A stretch of 64,000 nucleotides of DNA from Gnetum montanum (lineage: Eukaryota; Streptophyta; Gnetopsida; Gnetales; Gnetaceae): NCBI GenBank assembly GCA_015680685.1, contig MNCI01004848.1, positions 8,052 through 72,051 on the forward strand. The letters run 5' to 3'. The position numbers were made by a program, and so were the translations under genes. Below the pieces are notes generated by a model that was not told the DNA's origin, searched no databases, and was given only the letters and a program-made list of their open reading frames with translations. Below are positions 23,874-36,937 of this stretch, in pieces (position 1 is the stretch's first letter; each line of letters begins with the position of its first letter).

Positions 23874-26290
23874 TGTCTTCTTCTTCACATATGAGCACTT
23901 CATTGCCTAGGACTAACGCAAGAGGCAGTCAATGACATAATACATGTAACCAGGATCCACCAGTTCCTCAACAGTTTCGTGTGGTATATACTCATGCCGA
24001 TGAGTATGTACCTGATTTCACCTTTATTATCCACCAAGATGAACAACTGCGTTAGAGAGACTTGGAGGGTAACATAGTGTTGCCTCCAAATCGATTAGTT
24101 CCCAACATGCTCCTTCGTGCTCTCACACAAATAGGCATGCTTCTTTTATATGCAAAATATGTTGCATGCAATCATGACTCAAGATACTATCATCCCACAG
24201 AAGTGCAACGTTAAAGGGACTTGCGACAAGAGAGATACCATACATCTTTGAAGGATAAATGACCCCATGATGCTCTGCACATTTTGAGAAAAATTAAGGA
24301 TGGTGAACCTGCCTCAACAGGTTCTTCATGAAATGATGTTCCTCCTCTTGACTTTGGTCAGGAGGTAGTGTATCAGAACCTTCACTCCACTATTCACAAC
24401 CCTGGTTCTAATACCCACAAACACAAAGTGTTCAACGAAGGAACACGAATATATGATGAGGGCAGACGTTCTGATCGTGATCATGATCGAGGTCGAGACC
24501 ACTGAAGAGAAGGAAGAAAACACCGTCATGATGATGGTTCTCCTTCTTCTTCACCTTCATCATGATCTTCACCCTCTCCTTCAGTGTTTAGACGTAGTCA
24601 TAGGGAAACCAATCATGAGGATAAGGGAAAATGAAGCGAAATACATCGACAAGATAGTCGAGAACGAAGATGAGGGCACTCTAAAGAATCAAGGCATAGA
24701 AGAAGGGAGAGTAGGGAACCACATAGACACCATAGACGCTATGAATGAGATGATCATGAAGAACCCCTACTCACAACTAGAAGCATGCTAGATATAACAG
24801 AGGCCATAAGAGTTCCAACAAGGTACCAAAAGGATAGTAGGATCAAGAGGTTAGACATGAACAACATCCCACGATTTGAAGGGGGATACAACGCTAATCC
24901 TTAAAATCATTTACAAGAATTCCACGATGCATATGCCTTGCAAAACATAGAAAATGAATGGAAAAAATTGAAGTTGTTCCTAAGGACACTAGTGAAAGAA
25001 GCTAAAAGTTGGTACTGTTTCTTAGAACCAGAATCCATTCAAAGGTGGAGTACAATGTTAGAACTATTCAATGATAAGTACCAAACATACTCCCGAGTAT
25101 CTAACCTATGTAAGAAAATCCAAGGATGGAAGCAAGGAAATCATGAACCCTTCGATGCTACCATGGGCCACTATTACGCACTGTTACATTGTTGCCCTGG
25201 CCATGGTTATTCACAGCGAGATCAACTACACCATCTTGTGGATGGACTTAGGAATGAAACAAGAAGAACCCTTGGGATGTATGCCCAAGGAAGGTTATCA
25301 GAGCTTAAGTCTCATCAAATTCATAGACTACTAGAGCAAGTTTCCAAAGAAGAAGGTGAGCTACGAAAGAGAGAAAGTGAAAAAGAATACAACTGAGATC
25401 CTTCCCTTTGAAAAAGGGGATTGAGATTTTGTGAGGAGGAAGAGGAGTCACCACTTGAAGAGATGGTGAATAAAACTTTACCTCTCCAAAAGTTAACATC
25501 AAAAGTATCGGCAAAGGTAGACCAAATGTGGGACTCCCTGGATGGTAGGTTTGAAACTATTCTTAAAATTATAGAGGAGTCTAGGGTGCGAGGTAGTGAC
25601 TGCGATAAAAAGAAAAATAGAGAAGTGGAAAATGCACGTAACAAAGGTAAGGATAAAATGGCCATCACATAAGAGGTTGTGGATTCATACACGGACAATG
25701 ATAGTGGATGCGCGATATGCCAATACGACCATCCTAAGTGATGTTGCCTAGTGATCTCACATCTACAAGAGTCTAGGATGTATGCACTCAACCCACAACT
25801 AAATAAATGGCAAGCACCCCGACAGTTACCTTATCCCCAAGGTAATCCAAGGCAATTCCACCAACCTTCAACATATTATCCAAGTGGAACTCCACCATAA
25901 CCTATTGAGCAACATCAACAGTGGCAATATCCATAGTCATGGGGGATGCCACCACCAAGGCAACAATACCCATACCGGCAACCTGACCCATATGGCTACT
26001 ACGTCTAGCATCCAATCTCTCCACGTGACTCTGTTAGTCATGTTACACCACAACATCACTACCAAGTCCGTGAGTATTATAGTAACCCACAAGTATACCA
26101 TCCGTCAAATCCATCCACAGCTCTTACACCAATAGCTCCATTACCACCTACTCCAGCAATGCAAGGGAAACTCCCTACTTAACCACAACAACGTAATGCC
26201 ACAAGGGTAGTAAATCCTCAATCCATTTTTGGTTCTGATAACTGTATGAAGAAAAGACCTTTCTTCAGAACTAACAGTTAACCAAGCCCT
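23874..26290 (+). pseudogene. gag: Element C gag (broken)
   Basis: It starts near 23874 (MSSSSHMSTSLP). A serine/arginine/histidine-rich tract is at about 24400-24780. The capsid is best seen in 24938-25396, a continuous 152-codon frame with WYCFLEPESIQRWSTM and a retrotransposon gag fold. Then come an acidic linker, a zinc knuckle near 25709 (C-x2-C-x3-H-x4-C, with a stop inside) and a Pro/Gln-rich tail with many PYPQ-like repeats. Stops interrupt it at more than ten places. Confidence 0.85.
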
Positions 26291-26349
26291 TACAACCACA
26301 AGCGGTTGAACCTCTGAACGCCTCCCCATCAAATAAATCTTCAGAGCTC

Positions 26350-26980
26350 CCTTTGAATCAAACACTAAGCTCAACGCATATAGTTATGTTAACACATGTC
26401 ATTACTATCTGGATTAAGGTTGGTCACCTTCCCAAGAAATTCTATGATCTTGGAAACCCTCTAATCTATCTCCAAATCATGAGGAATGAGCCATGCAAAG
26501 CTCTTCTAGATTCAAGTTCTGGAGTCAACTTAATATTGCAAGAAATGTACAAAGCCTGGAACCTACCTCCATTAAAGAAGAGCAATATTCACCTAGAGTT
26601 GGCTAACTAGTCCATCACTATTCCTTTAGGACTAGTGGAGGATATTGTCACCACTGTGTGTGGGTGGTTGTACCCAGCTGATTTCCTAGTGATACAAGTG
26701 AATAACAGTAAAGGGGACTTTCCAATAATAATGGGAAGGGCATGGCTAAGTACTATAGATGCACACCTAGGAATCCATGATCTTTCCCAAGAAATATCTA
26801 AGGAGAACACTTTTGGAAAGATCAAGAAGAAGAAGGTTCCATGCATCACATACAGTGATATAGGGTGCAATTGCGTGCAGAGATCATGGGTTGTGCAAAG
26901 TTTAGCATTGCCTACATGCAACCGACATGCACAAAAGATTAACATACAAAAGTGCATGTATGCAGCAGCTACATGACAAG
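26350..26980 (+). pseudogene. Element C protease (broken)
   Basis: The frame at 26353-26610 contains ALLDSSSGVNLI. The catalytic D-S-G has become D-S-S, so this copy would be inactive even without the stop at 26609. The next open block at 26635-26976 contains PADFLVIQV and PIIMGRAWLS, the usual C-terminal half of the domain. Confidence 0.75.
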
Positions 26981-27179
26981 AAGACACCCAGTGGCTGATA
27001 GTTGATCAAGAGAGAAACTCACTAATGTGCATGGAACTAACTGAGGGAATAACTTGCGTTTACATTGAAAGCATAGACGCACTAGAGCAAGTCCGCTGCC
27101 AACTTCCAAGCCTTAACCTTGAAAACATCAACTGGGGGAAGTTGGAAATTCCTAAAAAATTCAAATAAGAGCCCCTAGA

Positions 27180-28640
27180 ATTGAAACCATTACCCACCGG
27201 TCTAGAATATATGATTCTTAAAAATGGAACACCAGTAATCATCAATGTAAGACCTGCTTCCAAACAAAAAGGAAGACTACTGAAAGTAATAAACAAGTGG
27301 TCAAAATCCTTTGCCTGGTGATATCCTGAATTAACTAGAATAGATCCTAGGATATGCCAGCATAGGATTTACATTGACCCTTCCATGAAACCTCAAAAAC
27401 AACTGTAGAGGCGATTGAACCCAAAATTGAAGCAAGTAGTAAAAGAAGAAATAGAACAGCTTCTTAAGGTTGGGTTCATATATCCCATTGTTGATAGTGA
27501 ATGGGTTAGCCCTTTGGTAATTATGCCTAAAAAGGGAGGAAAATGGAGGGTATGCATAGATTTTAGGTTGCTAAACATGGAAACATTTAAGGATCACTTT
27601 CTGTTGCCATTCATTGACCAAGTCTTAGACACCATAGCAACGCATCACTATTATAGTTTTCTGGATGGCTATAGTGGATACAACCAAATATAGATAGCCC
27701 TAGAAGACCAAGCCAAGACAACGTTCACCAATCATTGGGGAATGTTTGCATATAAAAAAATGTCATTTGGCTTGTGTAATGCTCCTACCACGTTTCAACT
27801 CCTAGTTCTAAGCATATTCCAATAGTAGATAGGAAATGGAGTGGAAGTCTTTATGGACGACTTCTCCACCTATGGAACAAGTTTTGATCAAGCCTTGGAC
27901 CAATTAGAAAAAGTGCTGAAAAGATGCGTAGAAACCAATCTAAGGCTCAACTGGCAGAAAATCCATTTAATGGTCCAAGAAGGCATAGTACTTGGGCATA
28001 AGGTTTCACATGCAGGAATAGAGGTAGACCCAGATAAAATTAGGGTTATCCAAGGAATCACCCGTCAACCGAAAACTGTCAAAGACATTCAATCATTCCT
28101 TGGACACACTAGCTACTATAGGAGATTCATTGAGAACTTCTCCAAGATTGCCAAACTGTTGGTAGATCTAACAAAGAAGGACGTACCTTTTGAGTGGACT
28201 AGGGAATGTGACCGAGCATTCCAAACCCTGAAACGAAAACTAGTAGAAACTCCCATTCTACAAGCTATTGACTAGTCCAAACCATTCCACATTATGACTG
28301 ACGCATCCAATTATGCCTTAGGAGCTGTACTTACACAGTTAGATGATCAAAAATTCCCTTACTACATCCACTATGCACAACTTAACTACATAACTATAGA
28401 GAAAGAATTAATGGTTGTAGTGTTTGCATTGGATAAGTTTAGGCACTATGTGTTAGGTTACAAAGTGTTCATCCACACAGATCATAGTGCAATCCAGTTC
28501 CTTATGAACAAGCCAATGGTTAGCCCTTGTATTATACAATGAATGGTAATCCTACAGGAGTTTGATCTAACGATGATCGATCAGAAAGGCACCGAGAACG
28601 TAGTTGCAGATCATTTATCTCGGTTGCACTAGGACAACAA
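27180..28640 (+). pseudogene. Element C reverse transcriptase and RNase H (broken)
   Basis: The RT runs from VKEEIEQLLKVGFIYP (27430) through VCIDFRLLN (27553), FLDGYSGYNQI (27659) and the catalytic FMDDFSTYG (27850) to LGHTSYYRRFIENFSK. Connection and RNase H follow, with MTDASNYALGAVL at 28294 and a late HTDHSAIQF, then a conserved DHLSRL near 28612. Stops lie at 27691, 27822-27830, 28273 and 28540. The RNase H first Asp and the RT Asp pair are intact. Confidence 0.9.
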
Positions 28641-28739
28641 AGAGGATGAATATGTAATGTCTAATCATTTTCTTGATGAAGCCCTCTTTCCTAGTGTAGT
28701 GAATAACCAACCCATGGAGCATTCTCACCTATCTCAAGA

Positions 28740-29970
28740 GCTGGACTTTAGGAAGAAATAACAGTTTCTTCATAGAGCCAAGTACTTCATGGAGATCAAT
28801 GGACAACTTTACAAAGTGTGTTTTGATGGCTTAGTTCAATGGTGCGTGCCTGAGGTAGACCAACTGAGAGTTCTCCAAGATGCTCATGAGGGTCCTTATG
28901 GGGATCCCTATGCAGGGAGACGAATAGCTATTAAGATCTTTCTTGCAAGATATTACTAGCCAACATTATTTCGAGATGTCCATCAATTTGTCTGATCTTG
29001 TGAGTGTTGTCAACGTGATGGGGGAATGACTACTAAAATGAAGGGTCTACAATAATGGATTCAACCGTTAAAACCCTTTGACATTTGGGGAATAGACTTT
29101 ATGGGGCCCATTACACCAATGTCCAATGGAAAAGCTTACATTGTAGTTATCATAGACTATCTAACAAAATGGGCTGAAGCAGTTGCGGTTAAAGACTGCA
29201 CATCATCTACAGCTGCATGATTTTTGCAACAACAAATTGTAAATAGGTTTTTTGTGCCATGTGCACTTATTTCGGATAATGAAACACACTTCATAGATGC
29301 AAATTTTTGAAAGTTAATGCAACACTTAGGGGTTGAACATAAATTTACTACACCTTATCACCCCCAAGCTAACAGACAAGCTGAGGTCACCAACAGGGAG
29401 ATCACTAAAATATTGACTAGGATAATTAGCAAGTATAGGTGAGATTGGAGCACTAAACTGAATGATTCTCTTAGGGCATACCGCTCCACCTGGAAACTCC
29501 CTATAGGCTACTCTCCCTATGAGTTAGTGTATGGAAAGCTTCCAACACTTCCGATTCAAACCAAGCTCCGTACACTATCAATGGCTTGTGACCTCCACCT
29601 TGATCTTGATCTAGCACAGAAAAAAGGTTGGCAACTTTAAACGTGTTAGAAAAAAATTGATTAGTTGTCGTGTCATCAAATGAGTTGCATAAGGCATATA
29701 ACAAACAACATCATAACTTGAAGATTCAAAAGGTTTAAGTATCAACCAGGAGATAAGGTTCTCTACTGGAACCCCACACATGTGCCACAATGCACAAAAT
29801 TTTAAACACTATGGGAAGGACCTTACATTATTCATGCAACCTTTCCTTCAGGGGCCATGACCATATACAAACCTAAGAGCCCTAATAAGATATTGTTAGT
29901 CAATGTTCAACAAACCAAACCCTTCCATGAATTTAGAACAGTCAGTGCACATAACACCTCTGAGAAGGGA
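28740..29970 (+). pseudogene. Element C integrase (broken)
   Basis: HHCC zinc region: AHEGPYG at 28883 and CECCQRD near 29000. Core: WGIDFMGP (29087), ISDNETHF (29267) and PYHPQANRQAE (29358). The three catalytic acids remain, but the usual DNG is DNE and a Gly before the last acid is Arg. At least five stops and a frameshift (near 29625-29740) break it. The C-terminal tail (GDKVLYWNPTHVP, WEGPYIIHATFPSGA) extends to about 29960 and has no chromodomain. Confidence 0.85.
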
Positions 29971-31979
29971 TGACCCTGCTCACTATTTCAGATCTCCTCC
30001 TTCCAACTCAATCATGGGGAAGACGGCCACCTCTGTTAACCATTTGAGGTCCTCAGTTCCTTTTTAAGTTTTTATTTTACACATTTTTGTTTTACAAATT
30101 TATTTAATTTTTTCCTGTTTTTTTTTTTGCAACATCATTTATACTTTCTCATTTCTTTGTGTGACTATTTGTTTTTTGTCATTTTTGTTTTGTTTTTATT
30201 TTTATTTCTATTTTTGTCTTTGTTTGTTGTTTTTGTTTTGTTAGATTTGTCACTTAATAAGTGCTCCTAATGGTGGTAAGAATTGTATTCTATTGATTGC
30301 TAATGTTTAGTTTTTATCTTTGAGTTATAATGTTGATACTAAGGTATGGTTTTTTTGATATAACAGGTAATGTGTCCACGTCATCCATGCATCCATAAAT
30401 TTCTATGGTCTCTCTTGGCTTGGAACTGTACAGTCCCTTTCTTTAATAATAAAACTATTAACGAATTGGTGACTGGGCATTTCTCAAACTAAATAAGGAC
30501 TCAAGGACTGAAAAGGGTGTGACTTCAAAGGAATTTGATGCATTTGTGCTGGCTATTCTCTTGGGTGTTTGGATGTTTTCTTCTTGATTTTTCCTTACCA
30601 TTTCGACATTGCTCCATTATTGGAAAGTTGAGCCAATAAAAATAAGTCTTTGCATGGTGTGGTTCTCACGCAAAAGCAAGAAAAAAAAAACACAAAAAAA
30701 CAGTGAGAATTCAAAGCACATCCCTTAGAAAAAATAATCATCTGGGCTACAAGCACTAGTTATTGAACTAAACAAACATGTTTCCTCTAACTAAGGTCCT
30801 TTCTCACTTCCTACTTCTCCCTTTCTCGTTTTCCTCGAAATGGTGTTGACTCTTTCGCGGAAGCATTCTTGTTACTTAAGGGGATGGATTGGCCAAGTGT
30901 ATTAATGCAAAGTCACTGGATATGGATTTTTTGAGGCTGGATTTGGAATGAGATCTACTTAGTCACATTAACCATAAATACACAAGGGGCTGTACACCAC
31001 CTGGTTTTTGGGACTCCATTCCATTCTCTTCTCCCCATCATTCTTTCTTCATTTCCCACTTCATTGCTAGTTGTATCAGTAGTCTATATTTTGGTTGATG
31101 CATTGTTTTCTCTTTGGTGAATTCTTATGGTTAAGACTTTAACTCTTGCTTCCAAAAAACATTTCCAAAGCCTACAGACTCTTTGAATGTGGGTTTGTCA
31201 GGGCATAAATGGCATGGGCCTACTTTGGGGAGGACCCACTGGCATTCCTATTTAGTTAACTTCTTTCCCTTAAACATTTTTGCAATCAACATTTTGTTTG
31301 TTTGTTTCATTTCCATCTCTAACATCCATTTTATCGGCATTGCCATTGTTTCGTTTTCTCCATCTTTCTTATTCCTTACCTTTTTCCATTCTATCGCTAT
31401 TGGAGGATTGCTCTTAGTCATTGGGGCCTTGGTCCAATTTTTTCAATTTTTTTTAACCCCTAAACCTTGGGTAATCACTAGTGTTATATCTCTAGAATCT
31501 GTATTGGCCATATCACAACTCAGCCAATGGATCTTACACCAAGGAAAGGTATCAACTATATTATGATTTACTTATCCTTGCTCATATGTGACTGTGTTGT
31601 GTGTGCAAATGGCAATCACACAAAAATGAACTAGACCTGGAGGAAACACTTAGTATGGACTGGTGCTGGAATGGTTGTGCAAGGAACAAGATTGATGGCG
31701 TGGCTATGGATGGATAACAGAAGGTGCAATCATGGCATCGGTAGCAACACATCTTCTCCTTTTCTCTCTTCTCTCTCAGCTGCCAAATAAGGCTGGATGT
31801 TAATTATGTATAGTGTTCACTCTTGTAGTCATGAACACTAATGTTGTCATGTATTGTAATGTTGATCCATTCACATGTCATCCCATTCACCATTAGTTGT
31901 CATTCAAATTAATAATCCCATACCTTCCCAATATTTTGTAAAGAACTTGAGGACAAGTTTTCATTCAGTCATGGGGGTA
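29971..31979 (+). other. Element C 3' untranslated region and polypurine tract
   Basis: About 2 kb of T-rich non-coding sequence with long T/GT runs near 30060-30240. ORF 31183-31566 is hydrophobic, but elements A and D have stops at the same places, so I treat it as chance. It ends CAGTCATGGGGGTA, the polypurine tract. Confidence 0.75.
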
Positions 31980-32787
31980 TGATGAACCACGATATCGCAT
32001 ACGCAATATCGCATATGCAATATCATATCCACCACACGATATTGCATCTTGCCTCATCTTCTATAAATAAGAGGTGACGCCCTTGGTTCCAAGGCAGTTA
32101 GATTTAGACCCTTAGCTAGACTATTGCAATTTTTTCATTCTAGAGTTAGAATTATTTCTATGTGCCCGCAGTAGGAGTCATAGAGTGAACAGATCTTTAT
32201 TCGAGCAATTTGTACCTAAGCACAATTTTGTGTACGATAATAAAGATGAACTTTATGATAAACCTTGCAGCATATAGATTACGCTAATTAGTAATTAATG
32301 ATTGTTTAACTCTTTCCTAGTTAATTAATATCTCTCTCAACCTTCAACCCCCTTAGTTAAATACACTCAGTACGACCGCTTCGAGCATGCATGTAGCGCT
32401 TGGTAACCCAGTAACAATTAGTGTTTGGTAATCCTAGCAACATTGCACTAGTTCAGGATGTGTACAACAAGTGGGAACGGATACTGGTATTAGGAACATT
32501 TAGAACTTAGTTAATGAATAGTTAATGTAAGTTAGCCACTTAGTTCTCTCTCCCTCTCCTTTATTAGCAGAAGACATAAAAAATACAAAAGCTATAAAAA
32601 TCATATACCTCAAGCTTACTTAACCACACAACCATGAAAATACAAGTAAGTTTGGGAAGACAACGATTGATTAACCCTGAGTGTTCCATTAAGGCGCATA
32701 AGCACTTGGTCCTTGGAGTTCAAACAAATCATGCGTGAAACACTCGTATTCGTATGGTTGAGTGTAGGGGTACCTCGCCACTCATCA
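31980..32787 (+). repeat. Element C 3' LTR
   Basis: 808 bp, colinear with 22921-23728 without gaps. TATA box near 32061. It ends CTCATCA and is followed by the ATGAT target copy. Confidence 0.95.
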
Positions 32788-32792
32788 ATGAT

Positions 32793-33355
32793 GAAAGGTA
32801 TAGTGAATTTCGAGAACATGTTCTTGTTTTGCATTACTTACTTAGAAAGATGAAGAAATTCTTAAATACAAAGCTTGATATAATTCACACCAAATTAAAA
32901 GGAGAGATCTTAGACATAAAAGTTGAGATTCATCAACTAACCCCCTTAATTAAGGATTGTAGAAGCCTTCAAGAAAGAAATACTTGTGAGCAGCCTAAGG
33001 ATGAGGATTTAAACAAAGTCTCACAAGAGGATTCTTGCTCAAAGGCAAGCACAACCAAGTTTGATAACCTCATTCATGAGGAGAATGATTTAATTATCTA
33101 TAAAAATTATGATAGTAATCAAAAGCTTTATTATTCTTATGGTGATCAAAATAAGATTGATGCTTAGTCTTGTCAAAAAGGTTTTGGTAAGGATTTTTTG
33201 TTGATAGCAGGTGAAAATGAAAAGAAGTGGAGAATTGAAAATTTCATCAAAGAGACGAATGATGCAATAGGTGATCAAGGATTCATTCATAAAGAACATG
33301 AAAAAATAGAATCATCATGCAAAAGATCTAATGAAAGAGAACCAAAAAGTAAATA
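32793..33355 (+). pseudogene. gag: Element E gag, downstream half
   Basis: It continues the frame broken by element C. The frame at 32793-33167 encodes a Lys/Glu-rich, probably coiled-coil stretch (KLKGEILDIKVEIHQL), stops at 33166 (TAG), then continues in the same register to a TAA at 33354. An open frame that starts inside the LTR (32754) is an artefact of the junction. Confidence 0.6.
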
Positions 33356-35294
33356 AGTATTGCATGATAGAGGACCTCATCTCAAACTTCATTAATCTTC
33401 TTCCTCCCTATTGCAAGCAAGGTAAGTCAAGGTAAGTTTCTATCTCCTTGCTTGCTAAATTTTATAAATCCAAAATTACTTTTGGTATGTGCTTACTTTA
33501 TTTGTGGGATGCTAACCCTACATCAGCTCTTATTAGAACTAATTTCTATTGAAATAATTGATTATGCTATTTTCTTTTGCATGGTGTAATTGGATTTATG
33601 AAAGTTTGTGGTGTGGCACCTGTAATGAATTTATTGATTTCTTATCATGCTATTTAAAAGGCTTAAAACCCTTACATGTATTTCTTAATCTAAAAACCTT
33701 ATGATGAACTATTCTTTGTTTCAAAGCTCATTTTCTTTGGAATATTTGAGCAAATAGTTTTGATACTTTTGTTGAAAAATCATCTTTTGAATTCTTAGCT
33801 AGAATACTTGTTTTTAGTGACTAAAAATGCTTGCATAAGATTCATGAACTAAAGGCTTCATGTTGAACCTTCATTATATATCTTGTGACAATGATTTTGT
33901 GTTTGCAAAGTTCAATCTCTTTTAGAAGATGTTTTGATACCTTTGATGAACTTCATAAATCATCTGAGAAAAGAAGGATTTCAGGAGAAATTATCATGTA
34001 CATGTGATGTTTATGTCTATTTTCTTTCAATGATTTCTAAGAATTCCAATGTATTTTACCATGTTTTGAGAGTGTTTTAGACTTGTTTTTACACAAATAA
34101 TGGTAGACCTTAGTCTCCATAATGGATCTTAGAATTTCTATGTAGCTTGGAGATCCTAAAAGGATCATAAAGAGTATACCACTCTTTCTACAATAGATGT
34201 TTCAAAAGACAGGTCATATATGTAGGGGAAGCATCAATGTAGGGGGAGTCTTGAATGATTCTCTTAAAGACATGATAATTGCAAGCTTCCAGTTTGTCAC
34301 ACCTTTATCAAAACAAAGCAAGCAAGAGCATATTCATCTAAATATATCATTTCAGTACCTAAGGCCATTCTTGCTATTATATGTTGAGAAATACTCAATG
34401 GTAAGTGCTCATGTATATATTTTTTGGTCTCAACATGATTATTAGTTTGTGAATTATTTTTTTGGACAAAATGTTGTGTAGTTGTATTTGATTCTTTGAT
34501 ATATTGATCTTGATTAGTTGTGGTGTTTTGTCTTAAAAGCTAAATGTGCATGTTTTTAATCTGTAAAGAAGTAAAAAAATTTATTTCTTATCCATTTATT
34601 GTTGCCTCAAAAGAAGGTGTATTGGTGCAGTGAGCATGGACATTTGTTAAAGTCCTATGAGGTATTTGTTACAAATGGTTTATTGGTCCTGAAGACAAGT
34701 TGCAAGATCCTAAATGCCCAACCTTTGGACTTAGACAGTTGGTTTTAAATTCTCTAGAAAGGCTTGGTTGTGCTTCATGAATAAAGGGAAACTCTTAATA
34801 GAAATCATTTTAATTCTAAGATTTTTGGATGTGATAGATATTTATTTTCTTCTAGTTGTTTGATTAAAAGAGATGATTGTCATATTAATGATTGATTTTT
34901 TGATATAAGTAGATGTCTTGCTTAGTCTTAAAAGTTGAAATTGCATGTTTTACCTACCTTATGCTTTATCATTTTATTTCAAAACCAGGAGAACATTGGA
35001 TAAAAATTGAGTGATGCATACTTTTTAATTGCTTGTTCTTCCTTGGCTATCCTGTTTACTTCTATCAATTTCTCTAGTTCCTACGCATTTCTTATGATAG
35101 TCTACAACTCTATCTTCACTCTTTTTAATGATGTCCAAAAAGGGAAGAGTTAGGTTGATTTGACATGGTTAATATTGTATTATAATATGATGTGATTGAT
35201 GTTATAAGCAGAACTGAGTATATATGTCTTGGTGCTTTTTAGAAACTACTAACCCATTTTCTTAAGTTTTGAACATCACCAAAAAGGGGGACAT
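33356..35294 (+). other. Element E internal region without pol
   Basis: About 1.9 kb of AT-rich sequence where a Copia element would have protease, integrase, RT and RNase H. None of their motifs appears in any frame. ORF 34197-34445 is unrecognised. The polypurine tract CCAAAAAGGGGGA is at 35278-35291; a weaker copy, CCAAAAAGGGAAGA, lies near 35137. Confidence 0.6.
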
Positions 35295-36126
35295 TGCTAA
35301 CCTCTTGGTATGTCAAAACCTTAAGGAAAATGGAGAACAAGAATGTTTGTGTGACTATTGTGTGTAGGACAAGAATAGTGGAGACCATAAGAATGTGCTA
35401 GACAAGAATGAAGACTCAAGGAAAGAAAGCTACAAATGAGATGTTGAAGTGAAGTCTACAAGGACTTAACAGGAACTAAGGAAAAAGATGAAGACTACAA
35501 CAAAATGAAGAAGTTCCCAAGTTCAAGGATAAATCATATTAATGAAAGGAAGCCTCAGGAAGCAAAGCCCAAAAATTGAGAAGATGTCTATATGAAGCAG
35601 AAGACGTCTTGGCTGAAATACAATTGTTTAGAAGCAGATGTCTACATAAAATAGTAGACACCTACTTTGAGAAGTAGACATCTTCATGAAGACATCACCA
35701 TATAGACGTCTACCATGACAAAGAGACATCTATCCAGAATGCAGGTCTAATGCAGAGAGACATCCCAATCTCAAAGAAGATGTCTCCAGTGATCGTTAGA
35801 TTTCCATTGCATGAATTCTAAGGTGATTTTGGAAACATTAAGGCTATAAGAATATTTCATTCTCTTGGATAATGAGCAAGTGTTGAATGCAAGCAAGTGT
35901 CAACATCAAGCAATCTTTGTGCAAATTATTCTATTGTATTTGTGTGCCTTATTGTACTATCTTTTGTACTATTGTAAGAGATCTTTTGTTTCATCCCTCA
36001 AAGTGCAAGGACCAAAAAATTAGTTACATCCTTTCTTTATAGTTTTTGTTTCTCTTTTGTTGCCCTGGGGGATTGATGTGCTTCTTGTGAGAAGGCATCA
36101 TCTTTGAGCTTGTCAGAATCTTATGG
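35295..36126 (+). repeat. Element E 3' LTR, first part
   Basis: It matches 11592-12380, including AAACCTTAAGGAAAATG and the AGATGTCT cluster. It is cut by element F after the target TATGG (36122-36126). Confidence 0.85.
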
Positions 36127-36264
36127 TGAAACACCCCAAAATTCAAAGGCATGCCTGCTTCACCAAGCCTTTGCAATTCATGCAGCGTTATGGCAGTTCT
36201 TCAGGAGATGGATTCTTTGAAGTTTAGACTGCCTGCTTTAGCAAATTTTCTAAGTCAATAAGTC

Positions 36265-36757
36265 TTGCTACGCTATGCCGTGTAGCGTAGCAAACTTCAA
36301 AAGACGTTTGTAGAAGCACAGTGCTATGCTACGTAGCGTAGCACAGCGTTGCAAAAGTTGGATGATCAGCCCCCTCACTTGACTTCAAGTCCTTCAGCAA
36401 TGTCTTCTTTCATCAGAAAGCGGTGAACTTGGTTAAAAGCATGTCATGTTTGCTGCTATGCTACGCTAAGCTACATGGCGCAGCGAGGCGTAGCAATTCT
36501 GTGGAAGTGACAGAAGGCATCTCAAAGTGCGGGATCAGCAAGTTCACAAGTTTCACAGTGCAAAAGGCAAAGTTTGCAGATTGGTGACGTTTTTGCGACT
36601 AAGGACAGCTGCTACGCTATGATACTCTACGTAGCGTAGCAAATCTACGACTAGCAGTCACAACATTGTGAAGGTTCCCAACACATGCAGCAAGACACAA
36701 TGTAGATTTTTTGCTTCAAAATGATAGTTACGCTACGCTACGCAGCGTAGCGTAGCA
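36265..36757. repeat. Palindrome array in element F U3 (5' copy)
   Basis: Five inverted repeats built from TGCTACGCTA and TAGCGTAGCA, at 36265-36293 (11-base perfect arms, 7-base loop), 36321-36344 (12-base arms, one mismatch), 36450-36495 (imperfect), 36610-36641 and 36728-36757. The 3' LTR keeps them at 45428-45930. Confidence 0.9.
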
Positions 36758-36937
36758 CAGCGTGACAAGATGTCACACTACGCCAAACATGCTATGCTAC
36801 AAAGCATGGAAAGGCATGGCAAGTGGTTACGCGACATTAATGCACCTCACCTAATTGCACCGTTGCTCTGATAGCATAATTACAATGTGGTAGGTTTGTA
36901 ATTATGGCATGGTAGGCTCGCCCAACGGTCATGCAGG

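Larger units (their letters stand above)
22921..32787 (+). mobile_element. Element C: full-length Athila-like Ty3/gypsy retrotransposon
   Basis: 9867 bp with two 808-bp LTRs of equal length, flanked by the 5-bp duplication ATGAT (22916-22920 and 32788-32792). The internal order is primer site, gag, protease, RT, RNase H, integrase, 3' UTR and polypurine tract. It lies inside the gag of element E. All coding domains are present but carry stops, so it is structurally complete and coding-dead. Confidence 0.95.

Noticed and set aside
31183-31566. 127-codon hydrophobic frame in the element C 3' UTR
   Set aside because: The equivalent regions of A and D have stops; the T-rich sequence encodes Phe/Leu by composition.
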